A DNA stretch of 5,710 bases from Thermoplasmata archaeon. Lineage in GTDB: Archaea; Thermoplasmatota; Thermoplasmata; Thermoplasmatales; Thermoplasmataceae. A program made the position numbers and the translations under genes. Under the pieces are notes generated by a model. The model was not told the DNA's origin and did no database searches. It saw only the letters and a program-made list of their open reading frames with translations. The DNA lies in assembly GCA_021847855.1 (NCBI GenBank), contig JAJZOT010000124.1:1-5710 (forward strand), given 5' to 3'. Positions 1 to 5,691 of this stretch are shown here, one piece after another (within the stretch, counting starts at the first letter, position 1; each line of letters starts with the position of its first letter).

Positions 1-21
1 ATTTGCGGGGAAAAGTCTCAT
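1..21 (-). CDS. Possible start of a minus-strand gene leaving the left edge (partial)
   Basis: Read on the minus strand, an ATG at 21-19 opens a frame that stays open to the window edge, giving MRLFPAN. An in-frame TAA lies eight codons upstream, so translation could not start much earlier in this frame. The reason for proposing it is promoter spacing: a clear TATA-like box (43-51) is centred about 26 bases upstream of the ATG, the same geometry as the leaderless starts of the GH15 gene and the 4635 gene. No product can be inferred from seven residues. The alternative is that bases 1-50 are the tail of a plus-strand gene or simply non-coding; all three plus frames close by base 50. Confidence 0.35.
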
Positions 22-42
22 TAAGAAAAGGAAGTGAAATAA

Positions 43-51
43 TTATATAAA
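43..51 (-). promoter_or_regulatory. Candidate TATA box for the left-edge minus-strand gene
   Basis: The minus strand reads TTTATATAA here, a good archaeal TATA element. It is centred 26 bases before the ATG at 21, so a transcript starting about 25 bases downstream would be leaderless. The spacing is seen directly; promoter activity is inferred. Confidence 0.45.
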
Positions 52-65
52 ATGTCTTATTAGAA

Positions 66-104
66 TCTATTCAGTATTCATTAACAGTCTATTCTGTCGA
101 ATAG
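66..104. repeat. Short direct repeats and a 6-bp hairpin in the left intergenic region
   Basis: TCTATTC occurs at 66-72 and again at 88-94, a 22-base period that places both copies on the same DNA face. The second copy overlaps an inverted repeat, CTATTC at 89-94 and GAATAG at 99-104, with a 4-base loop (TGTC). The position is upstream of the candidate minus-strand promoter at 43-51, where an archaeal activator or repressor could bind. The elements are short and the region is AT-rich, so chance is a real alternative. Confidence 0.3.
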
Positions 105-256
105 CCCGCTGGAAATTGAGTAAACATAAATCATAGTTAATGCTTATTCTAATTTGCACATTTTTGGCCATTGAAAAGTGTCCTGAAAGAACCATTGAAT
201 ATTTACAACCTGCTACATTTGCTTGAGTTCATAAGTACATACAGTCGGACCCCGCG

Positions 257-276
257 TTAAAGGTCGTAATTTATAT
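257..276 (+). promoter_or_regulatory. Two candidate TATA elements before the small HTH-like gene
   Basis: A weak box, TTAAA at 257-261, is centred 26 bases before the ATG at 285 and would give a leaderless transcript. A stronger AT-rich stretch, TTATAT at 271-276, would instead start transcription near 298, inside the annotated frame. It would then favour translation from the in-frame ATG at 345 or 351, downstream of a GGTGA motif at 336-340 that resembles an archaeal ribosome binding site. The sequence alone does not decide between them. Confidence 0.35.
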
Positions 277-284
277 GTTATTTC

Positions 285-494
285 ATGAAATCGAATAACA
301 TAAAGGATATAAGCATCGATGTTTATCTTCTATCTGGTGAGTGCATGGTTATGCCGGAGCTTTCTTACTGGGATGTAAGAAAAATAAGAAAAATGATCAA
401 GGATGGTGTCGAAGTACCTCAGATATGCAAGGAGTTCAACATAGATCCTGCCTCCTGGAGAGATGTTTCTCTTAAATATTCCCTGCTCAAGTAA
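285..494 (+). CDS. Small helix-turn-helix-like protein, function unknown
   Basis: Encodes 69 residues. I do not recognise a named family. Residues 28-66 read as three helices: YWDVRKIRKMIKDG, then VPQICKEFN, then ASWRDVSLKYSLL. The spacing is that of a resolvase/homeodomain-like helix-turn-helix (glycine 41, turn at IDP 53-55, hydrophobic positions I47, I53 and W58). This suggests a small DNA-binding protein, but no effector domain is present. An in-frame TAA at 267-269 bounds the start. The ATG at 285 is the longest choice; ATG 345 or 351, after GGTGA at 336-340, would give a 49- or 47-residue protein that keeps the HTH core intact, so the start is uncertain. All arginine codons are AGA, like the surrounding genes. 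The gene converges on the GH15 gene with 5 bases between stop codons, so regulation of that locus is conceivable but is position-based inference. Confidence 0.6.
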   Translation: MKSNNIKDISIDVYLLSGECMVMPELSYWDVRKIRKMIKDGVEVPQICKEFNIDPASWRDVSLKYSLLK

Positions 495-503
495 ATAAAT
501 TAC
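491..503. terminator. Shared convergent 3' junction, AT-rich with both stop codons
   Basis: The 13 bases form the imperfect palindrome GTAA-ATAAA-TTAC. It contains the TAA of the small plus-strand gene (492-494) and the TAA of the GH15 gene (500-502, minus strand). On the minus strand it reads TAATTTATTTAC, a short T-rich run of the type archaea use for termination. The run is weak, so termination could also happen further inside the opposing gene. Confidence 0.3.
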
Positions 504-2887
504 AGAAACCTGATATCAAACTGCGAATAGTCTTCCTGTGAGGTATCAAGCCAGTATATCTTAAATGTAAGAGTCTTTCCACTCAAATTACTGTCATATA
601 TATCCATAAAATACAGACCTATGCCTGTGTTCCTGCAGTTGTCAAACCTTATTTTGTGATCCTGGTCAAGATATCCAATTAAATGAAAAGGTCTGTCAAG
701 TATGAATCTCAAAGGCCTTCCCTGATCAACCTGCTTAACCTGCCTGTTCATCTTCCATATTTCATGATTGAAAAGGGCATTTCTGTTAGTAATATATCGG
801 GATTTTACCTCTTCAATTTCATCAAATACCCGGTTATCAGATATCGATCTTAAAAGTTTTATATATTCAGAATGTGCCCAGACAAGTGGGGTGGCAGAGC
901 CTGTCTTTCTTCCGAGGAAAAGATGTTTTTCAGGGATGTCCTCACGATCCCAGACCTGTTCAGGAAGCATTAGCGTATCAGATGCCAGCCTTTCCATTGT
1001 CTCCACATATTGTGAGACATCATGCCCGGCTGCGAGTTCGTAATGTGCCCTTTCTCCAGTGAGCAACGGCCAGCCCCTTCCAACTCCAGTTCCCTGGAAA
1101 CCCGATCCATCGGCATTCTGTCCGTATCCATCCTCATTATACCTATGCCAGACAGGGCCATATGGGGTATTTGTTTTCAGGATTCTATCAACTGCCTCAA
1201 CGCTTTTTAGAATTAATGGGTCATTAGCACTCCTTATACCATATCGCACAAGGAGAAGGAATCCGGTGCTTACAATGTAATTGGCAGGAAATGTATTTGG
1301 TTTATCTGGCGAGACATTCTTGATCAACAGAAGTTTCCCATCAAGATGCTCGTCTGGATCCGGTGAATCAAAATCTGCAGGGTTTATCCGGACGTAATGC
1401 TCCTTTATATCAGGACAGATCTGGCTGTCCCTCGTTACAGTCCACTTCTCAATATTTCTTTCAAGGAAATCTGCAAATGACAGAAATAGATCCCTTAAGT
1501 CAAAACGGTTGTCAATTTCCGCAAAATAGGCTGCACATACAAGTCCGGCGATATTAGCAGCGATCGTGGCCGGCGAATAACCTGAATTCTCCTCCCACCT
1601 GTCCTGCTGAGTAACCGGTCCAGTCTTGATCAAAAATGAAACTGCCTTGTATACCAGAGGTCTTGCATCGAATAATTTTAGTGCATTAAGTTTCGAAAGC
1701 TGATAGGCAAGTATTATCGGGTAAGCGGTCTGGTCCAGCTGGACTGCATTCCAGTACGGTTCACCGTTTACCCAGAAGTTCTGGGGAAAACTTCCATCCT
1801 CACGCTGATTAGCGCTAAGATAGATCAGGGACCTCAGAGGTGTTTCATGATCGCCTGCTGCCAGGAGCCCGGTTGCTGCGTTTACAAGATCGCGGCTCCA
1901 TACCAGGTGATACCCGCCTTTGTTGCTGTCATCAGAAAGCTCCCCCCATGGTATCGATAACGAAGCAATGATCCCGCCATCATGGGTCTTGTCTTCATGA
2001 GACATTATGAGACTGTATGACATCCTGTAAAGATTCCCGCCATCCTTAGACTGTTTTCCGAGATCCAATATGGATTCCAGTTTCCTTTTCCAGGATGATG
2101 TGAACCTTTCAAGGTGAAAATCAAATGGGACGGATAGAGATTGATATAACCTCGATAACGCCGTTGGCTGGCTATTACCGAATGATAATATTATGTTTGT
2201 CCCGCTGTCATGTTGCAAAAGAAGCTTAGCTGTGAATGCAATATTCCCGGAGGAGGCATTATCAAATTCCCTGCTCAAATTGAATGTCTCCTTTAGATCT
2301 GTAAAGCCATCACTTCTACCTACATATCCAACTGAGGCCTTAACAAACTGGCTGCTCGCCTTGACAGCCATGTATGTCCCGTTTCTTTCAGCGATGAATA
2401 TCCTGTCAAAGTTCCTGTGCAGGATGTAACCATGATTGTTCTTACCCTCCCCGTCTATATGTGGATAAATTGTGAAATAACTTGAGATTGAATCGTTCCA
2501 GTTCTCTCCATGCTGTATCTTGACATTAATGATTACTGATGGTGCATAATTGTCTGTGATGATTTCCTTAATTAGTGTAAATCTCCTATTTGGGTCCTCA
2601 GAAATTATCCTGTAAGAAGGCGAGAATTCTGTTATTCTTTCGATTCTATGGTTCAGGGAGGATTCGTCTATGAAGAAAGTTGAGCCGTCTGTGAATGAAA
2701 AGATTAATTCACGTATCTGTGGTTTGTCAACATGAGGATAATAAACCTCGGTAAGGATGCCGTTCCAGATAGAAAACCAGACACGGGATGATGATCTGTA
2801 TGCAGTTCCAATCCCGTCCTTGTCACCCCTCGCCCATCTTGGATCAATACCTGGAGAACCCAACGCCTCGGCGCCGGTTTTTAACAC
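500..2887 (-). CDS. GH15 glucoamylase / glucodextranase-like glucan 1,4-alpha-glucosidase, probably cytoplasmic
   Basis: A 795-residue glycoside hydrolase family 15 enzyme, expected to release glucose from non-reducing ends of alpha-glucans with inversion. Residues 10-270 match the beta-sandwich N-domain of bacterial glucoamylases and glucodextranase (GSPGIDPRW at 10-18, KDGIGTAY at 23-30, ILTEVYYP at 44-51). Residues 275-690 form the (alpha/alpha)6 barrel. Visible there are W330-R332-D333 of the substrate site, the acid motif RWEEN-GYSP with probable catalytic acid E432, and the base motif PEQVW with E643. Residues 705-795 are a C-terminal beta-domain like that of bacterial glucoamylases (NRQVKQV, GRPLRF, TGIGLYFMDI). 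The start is GTG: an in-frame TAG lies three codons upstream at 2894-2896, and the conserved N-domain begins by residue 10. There is no signal peptide, so an intracellular role in maltooligosaccharide or glycogen breakdown is likely. The substrate (alpha-1,4 or alpha-1,6 glucan; some archaeal GH15 proteins are trehalases) cannot be fixed from motifs. Confidence 0.95.
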   Translation of the reverse strand: MLKTGAEALGSPGIDPRWARGDKDGIGTAYRSSSRVWFSIWNGILTEVYYPHVDKPQIRELIFSFTDGSTFFIDESSLNHRIERITEFSPSYRIISEDPNRRFTLIKEIITDNYAPSVIINVKIQHGENWNDSISSYFTIYPHIDGEGKNNHGYILHRNFDRIFIAERNGTYMAVKASSQFVKASVGYVGRSDGFTDLKETFNLSREFDNASSGNIAFTAKLLLQHDSGTNIILSFGNSQPTALSRLYQSLSVPFDFHLERFTSSWKRKLESILDLGKQSKDGGNLYRMSYSLIMSHEDKTHDGGIIASLSIPWGELSDDSNKGGYHLVWSRDLVNAATGLLAAGDHETPLRSLIYLSANQREDGSFPQNFWVNGEPYWNAVQLDQTAYPIILAYQLSKLNALKLFDARPLVYKAVSFLIKTGPVTQQDRWEENSGYSPATIAANIAGLVCAAYFAEIDNRFDLRDLFLSFADFLERNIEKWTVTRDSQICPDIKEHYVRINPADFDSPDPDEHLDGKLLLIKNVSPDKPNTFPANYIVSTGFLLLVRYGIRSANDPLILKSVEAVDRILKTNTPYGPVWHRYNEDGYGQNADGSGFQGTGVGRGWPLLTGERAHYELAAGHDVSQYVETMERLASDTLMLPEQVWDREDIPEKHLFLGRKTGSATPLVWAHSEYIKLLRSISDNRVFDEIEEVKSRYITNRNALFNHEIWKMNRQVKQVDQGRPLRFILDRPFHLIGYLDQDHKIRFDNCRNTGIGLYFMDIYDSNLSGKTLTFKIYWLDTSQEDYSQFDIRFL

Positions 2888-2907
2888 GAAGCCCTAATTG
2901 GTAAGAG

Positions 2908-2916
2908 ATATTTAAG
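2908..2916 (-). promoter_or_regulatory. TATA box of the GH15 gene, leaderless spacing
   Basis: The minus strand reads CTTAAATAT, preceded by purine-rich AGTGAA that can serve as a BRE. Its centre is 25 bases upstream of the GTG start at 2887, so transcription should begin at or next to the start codon. No Shine-Dalgarno motif lies in between. This argues that the GH15 gene has its own promoter although the transporter is just upstream on the same strand. Confidence 0.6.
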
Positions 2917-2959
2917 TTCACTTGAATTATAATCTGAGTCGATAGAATAAATTCGTCTG

Positions 2960-2992
2960 AAAGATCAACTCAAAGATTAAATCTAATAGATT
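2960..2992. repeat. Cluster of AGAT-type repeats between transporter and GH15 gene
   Basis: AAAGAT is repeated at 2960-2965 and 2972-2977 (12-base period). The second copy runs into AGATT-A-AATCT (2974-2984, a perfect 11-base palindrome) and then AATCT-AAT-AGATT (2980-2992). The cluster starts about 44 bases upstream of the GH15 TATA box and ends 7 bases past the transporter stop codon. It could be a regulator site for the GH15 promoter or a weak hairpin in the 3' end of the transporter mRNA. No strong T-run follows on the minus strand, so a classical terminator is not evident. Confidence 0.35.
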
Positions 2993-2999
2993 CTCATTA

Positions 3000-4433
3000 C
3001 TATTTACCTGCAGAGACCGTTTTCTTTTCAGCTACTGAGTCAAATAGTGTTGTTATTTCCTCTATAGACTTTCCCTTGGTTTCAGGCATAAATTTGTAAA
3101 ATATAATCACAGAAAGTACCGATAGGATTGCAAAAACGATAAGTGAACCTGCAATATGAATTGAGTCATCCATATAAGGGAATATTTCAATTATAGCAAA
3201 GTTTGACATCCAGTCAATAAAAGCGATCAAAGAAGCAAGTGTTCCCCTATATTCCGTTGGAAAGTATTCGCCCTGAATTATCCAACCAGTGCCACCTACA
3301 CCAAATGCAAAAAATACGATAAAGATTGAAATTGCGACAAGCATACCAACATCCTGTCCCGCGAATCTTAGGATCGCACCTATAAAGCCAAATAGAGCCA
3401 TACCCCCGTAACCTATAAGAGCGAGCTTTTTTCTTCCAACACTGTCAATCAGCTTGAAACCAATATAAGTAGCTGCAACGTTTACAATTGCAAATATTGA
3501 TGCAGCTTCAACAACGAAAATTTCTGAATAAACAGGGCTAGTACTTGCAGCAATCAGATGTAGTTTACTGATTATGATTGGACCATAGTAAAATGGAATA
3601 TTGATACCGGTAATCTGCTGAAAAACCATAAACAACCCGACGATCATAAAAGCTCTTTTAACGCCAGGTGTCATTATCCTCTTTTTTGTTTTGTTAACCG
3701 GATATTCTTTAATCAGTTCCTCTTTGCTGGTCTCTATGCCAAGCGTCTTAAATGATTTCACCGCTGCCTCATATTTTCCCTTGGACACGAGCCATCTTGG
3801 AGACTCCGGCATAACAAACCTGAATGCGAGCCCAATAACTGCGGGGATCGCTGCAAATCCTAGAAGCAATCTCCAATCGATCGTAAATGCACTTGAAGGA
3901 ATGCCATAAAGAACAGCAAGACCTATAATATAAGCGCCGAGAATACCAACTGTTATCATCCACTGTTGCAGTATGCCCAGACTCCCCCTTTTATTTTTTG
4001 GCGCCCATTCTGCGATGTATGAAGTGGCAATTGCTGAGTCAGCACCAACTGCTATGCCAATTATTGTCCTAGAAATCAGAAGCATCAAAAGATTAACGCT
4101 TATAGCTGAAAAAAAAGCACCAACAGTATAAAGAAATGCATCGAAAATGAGCATATATTTTCTGCCATATTTGTCTATAAGGGATGCTGCGATCAATGCT
4201 CCTGCAGCCGCACCCAGTGAAACCCCAGAAAACAGATACCCAGTAATGAATGGATTTGTAGATGCAGAAATGAAGGACTTTGGAAGAAATTCTTCAACAA
4301 TTGCTATATTTGTTGTATCATAACCAAATAGGAAACCACCTACCGTTGCTAGTAGAGTCAGTAACCAATAAAACCTGCTTGTTTTGGTGTTGTCTAATCG
4401 ATCCAAAATATTAGTTCCTGAGTTATTCTCCAT
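3000..4433 (-). CDS. MFS transporter, sugar porter family (probable sugar:proton symporter)
   Basis: A 477-residue membrane protein with about twelve hydrophobic segments (first near 22-46, last near 427-447) and a charged central loop at 216-260, close to the XylE/GLUT length. Sugar-porter signatures occur in order: GGFLFGYDT 32-40, DKYGRK 87-92, R122 in TM4, YIAEWAP with R149-G150 in the next loop, PESPRWL 209-215, QQITGIN 272-278, DSVGRKK 330-336, the W384 segment followed by EYFPTEYRG to 397, and PETKGKS 450-456. By alignment with E. coli XylE, sugar contacts Q168, Q288, Q289, N294 and W392 correspond to Q157, Q272, Q273, N278 and W384; D39 and R122 match the proton-coupling D27/R133 pair. 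Proton symport into the cytoplasm is therefore likely, as expected for an acidophile. The sugar itself is not determinable. The neighbouring GH15 enzyme suggests glucose, maltose or a short glucan. Confidence 0.93.
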   Translation of the reverse strand: MENNSGTNILDRLDNTKTSRFYWLLTLLATVGGFLFGYDTTNIAIVEEFLPKSFISASTNPFITGYLFSGVSLGAAAGALIAASLIDKYGRKYMLIFDAFLYTVGAFFSAISVNLLMLLISRTIIGIAVGADSAIATSYIAEWAPKNKRGSLGILQQWMITVGILGAYIIGLAVLYGIPSSAFTIDWRLLLGFAAIPAVIGLAFRFVMPESPRWLVSKGKYEAAVKSFKTLGIETSKEELIKEYPVNKTKKRIMTPGVKRAFMIVGLFMVFQQITGINIPFYYGPIIISKLHLIAASTSPVYSEIFVVEAASIFAIVNVAATYIGFKLIDSVGRKKLALIGYGGMALFGFIGAILRFAGQDVGMLVAISIFIVFFAFGVGGTGWIIQGEYFPTEYRGTLASLIAFIDWMSNFAIIEIFPYMDDSIHIAGSLIVFAILSVLSVIIFYKFMPETKGKSIEEITTLFDSVAEKKTVSAGK

Positions 4434-4461
4434 AGGATTTCCCTTTGTTCATGAGCGTGAT

Positions 4462-4489
4462 CTATTTAATTGTACCTATTTTATAAATT
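4462..4489 (-). promoter_or_regulatory. Candidate promoter of the MFS transporter gene (two TATA elements)
   Basis: On the minus strand, ATTTATAAAAT at 4489-4479 is the better TATA box and would start transcription near 4459, leaving a leader of about 25 bases. ATTAAATA at 4470-4463 would start it near 4441 with a leader of about 7 bases. Neither gives the exact leaderless spacing seen at the GH15 and 4635 genes. Only a weak AAAGGGA lies before the ATG as a possible ribosome site. Confidence 0.45.
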
Positions 4490-4494
4490 TATTC

Positions 4495-4522
4495 ATTGTC
4501 AATATATTTTCAATTAATTGTC
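4495..4522. repeat. ATTGTC direct repeat with 22-base period and CAATTAATTG palindrome
   Basis: ATTGTC is found at 4495-4500 and 4517-4522, exactly 22 bases apart. The second copy overlaps a perfect 10-base palindrome, CAATTAATTG (4511-4520). The block lies directly upstream of the better transporter TATA element and about 85 bases upstream of the divergent promoter at 4607. That is a plausible site for a dimeric regulator acting on the transporter. Binding is inferred; low-complexity AT-rich DNA could produce it by chance. Confidence 0.35.
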
Positions 4523-4606
4523 CCAAACAGTATAACAGATCCTAAATCTTTCACTTTTCAAAATAGTAATATCCTTTTCATTAACCTTCCAACCGCATGG
4601 AAATAG

Positions 4607-4613
4607 TTTATAG
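4607..4613 (+). promoter_or_regulatory. TATA box and BRE for the two-helix membrane protein gene
   Basis: TTTATAG is centred 25 bases upstream of the ATG at 4635 and is preceded by purine-rich GGAAATA (4599-4605) that fits a BRE. No Shine-Dalgarno motif separates it from the start, so the transcript is probably leaderless. This is one of the cleanest promoters in the window. Confidence 0.6.
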
Positions 4614-4634
4614 CATCCTTTTAATACTACATTA

Positions 4635-5021
4635 ATGCCGAATAAAGATGAAAACATGAAGCCAACCCTGGCGAGGAGATTTTTCAGGCTTCCGGTCCTG
4701 ACTATAATAGGAATTGGCGTATTCGTGATATTCCTTATAATAGCAATTGCCGATGGAATTGTAGCAGCTGCTTATGAATTCAGCCACGCTTTTGACAGAT
4801 TCTTTGCTGTCTATTTCTATATTCCGGTTGGCTCACTTGTTCTGATAATTCTTGGCGTTATATTACATTATAATTCGAGGAAGAAGAAATCGATGAAGAC
4901 AGAAGCAAAGGAAGAGGTATCTAAGACGACACCTGAACAGGAGCCTGCTCCTGATATAAAAGAGGAAACTCCTGTTGAAGAGCCCAAGACGCAGGATGCT
5001 GCGGATCAGCAGAAAGAGTAA
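4635..5021 (+). CDS. Small two-helix membrane protein with acidic C-terminal tail, unknown function
   Basis: Encodes 128 residues that I cannot assign to a family. A short basic N-terminus (RR at 14-15, R18) precedes a hydrophobic segment at about 19-46 rich in Ile, Val and Gly. A short loop containing EFSHAFDR follows, then a second segment at about 57-78. A basic cluster NSRKKKS (80-86) then leads into a low-complexity acidic tail (about 88-128) rich in Glu, Pro, Thr and Lys. By the positive-inside rule both termini should be cytoplasmic, leaving a tiny external loop. The tail looks disordered and could bind a cytoplasmic partner. The start is supported by the TATA box centred 25 bases upstream. 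The gene is divergent from the transporter and converges, 4 bases between stops, on the PH/zinc-ribbon gene. A link with that protein is possible but unproven. A second Met at residue 8 is a less likely start. Confidence 0.8.
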   Translation: MPNKDENMKPTLARRFFRLPVLTIIGIGVFVIFLIIAIADGIVAAAYEFSHAFDRFFAVYFYIPVGSLVLIILGVILHYNSRKKKSMKTEAKEEVSKTTPEQEPAPDIKEETPVEEPKTQDAADQQKE

Positions 5022-5031
5022 ACATTTATTT
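5019..5031. terminator. Second convergent 3' junction, AT-rich, with both stop codons
   Basis: TAAACATTTA (5019-5028) is an inverted repeat holding the TAA of the plus-strand gene and, on the other strand, the TAA of the zinc-ribbon gene. The plus strand continues with a short T-rich run (ATTTATTT, 5024-5031) that may end the plus-strand transcript. The evidence is weak. With only 4 bases between stops, the 3' ends of the two mRNAs probably overlap in antisense. Confidence 0.3.
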
Positions 5032-5691
5032 GAGTGGTTCACCGCAGGAAGGACAGAATTTCATTCCGGGTTTGACAGGTTCGCCACACGAAGGACATGT
5101 TTTTTCTGATTTCGTAGCTGGAGGATATTGCTTGGACACCTGCATCGAAGTGCTTGTTGAATCACCTTCTATTATGTCCTCGTCCTTTTGTCTTGGAGGA
5201 GCGGGTGATTGATTGTTTTGGCCTGGTTTCCCGTAATAAGCAACGCCAACGTTTGTAGTACCTGACTTGGCTCTTGCCATCTCCACACGCTTTCTGTAGA
5301 TTTCGTCCTGTTCCCGCTTTATTCTCTCCTCTTCCTGTCTCTTGGAATCGGCGATCCACTTACGAATCTCCGTTTCCCACTTTGATGGATCGGGCAGCAG
5401 GAATCTTGCCTTCAGGACATCCTTTTGACTCTGGTACTCAACGGTCAGAACCTTCTTCGTGAACACCTTTATCTTGGGAACCGCGCTCGAAATGTTTGAA
5501 ATTTCATGTAACTGAACATCAAGTACGACCTGTGGCGGAGTGGCGTGAATAAGGCCACGCTTTCCCTTCTTCTCAAAGACTAGTCTCTTATCAGAAAGAT
5601 AAAGCATGCCGTCATAATATTCGTTCTCTGCATAGCCGTATGAAGCTTCCTCTTTTAGTATCTCATGTTCCCCAACCTGATAGACTGGCAT
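5026..5691 (-). CDS. PH/GRAM-like domain protein with charged helix and C-terminal zinc ribbon
   Basis: A 221-residue soluble protein without signal peptide or membrane segment. Residues 7-113 have the pattern of a bacterial-type PH or GRAM domain: EHEILKEEASY, the strand pair GMLYLSDKRLVFEKKG (28-43), a run of further beta strands ending near 98, and a closing helix around W105 and W112. Residues 114-142 are a very charged helix (KRQEEERIKREQDE), possibly coiled coil. Residues 143-197 are a Pro/Ser/Gln/Thr-rich linker. The C-terminus carries two CPSCGEP knuckles, C199/C202 and C213/C216, a short zinc ribbon likely to bind one zinc ion. PH/GRAM folds often bind lipids or proteins, so a membrane-associated scaffold or adaptor is a reasonable guess; no catalytic motif is visible. 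The ATG start is supported by an in-frame TAA five codons upstream. Its promoter lies beyond the right edge. Function is unknown. Confidence 0.85.
   Translation of the reverse strand: MPVYQVGEHEILKEEASYGYAENEYYDGMLYLSDKRLVFEKKGKRGLIHATPPQVVLDVQLHEISNISSAVPKIKVFTKKVLTVEYQSQKDVLKARFLLPDPSKWETEIRKWIADSKRQEEERIKREQDEIYRKRVEMARAKSGTTNVGVAYYGKPGQNNQSPAPPRQKDEDIIEGDSTSTSMQVSKQYPPATKSEKTCPSCGEPVKPGMKFCPSCGEPLK

Noticed and set aside
1..50. Tail of a plus-strand gene entering from the left
   Set aside because: All three frames end within 50 bases and none shows a recognisable C-terminus; the minus-strand start fits promoter spacing better.
241..270. GACC/GGTC inverted repeat near 246-264 as an RNA hairpin
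   Set aside because: The stem is only 4 bp with a 10-base loop and a mismatch at its base; too weak to call.
275..298. Seven-codon upstream frame from ATG 275 before the HTH-like gene
   Set aside because: It sits inside a candidate TATA element and ends after seven codons; likely chance.
768..1557. Several plus-strand open frames of 62-91 codons opposite the GH15 gene
   Set aside because: They lie antisense to conserved GH15 sequence including the catalytic base region, overlap each other in different frames, and show no domain or promoter of their own.
2193..2429. 78-codon plus-strand frame opposite the GH15 N-domain
   Set aside because: Fully inside the coding sequence of a recognisable enzyme; composition looks like a complement of that gene, not a protein.
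3691..3963. Open frames overlapping the transporter gene in other frames
   Set aside because: Transporter motifs (PESPRWL and the TM5-TM6 region) occupy this DNA; no independent start signals are seen.
4423..4452. Minus-strand 9-codon upstream reading frame overlapping the transporter start (ATG at 4452)
   Set aside because: It is short and out of frame, has no ribosome site, and may not be in the transcript if initiation occurs near 4441.
5030..5462. Open frames overlapping the PH/zinc-ribbon gene, including a 65-codon minus-strand frame
   Set aside because: They are shadows of the zinc-ribbon gene, whose cysteine pattern and start context are clear.
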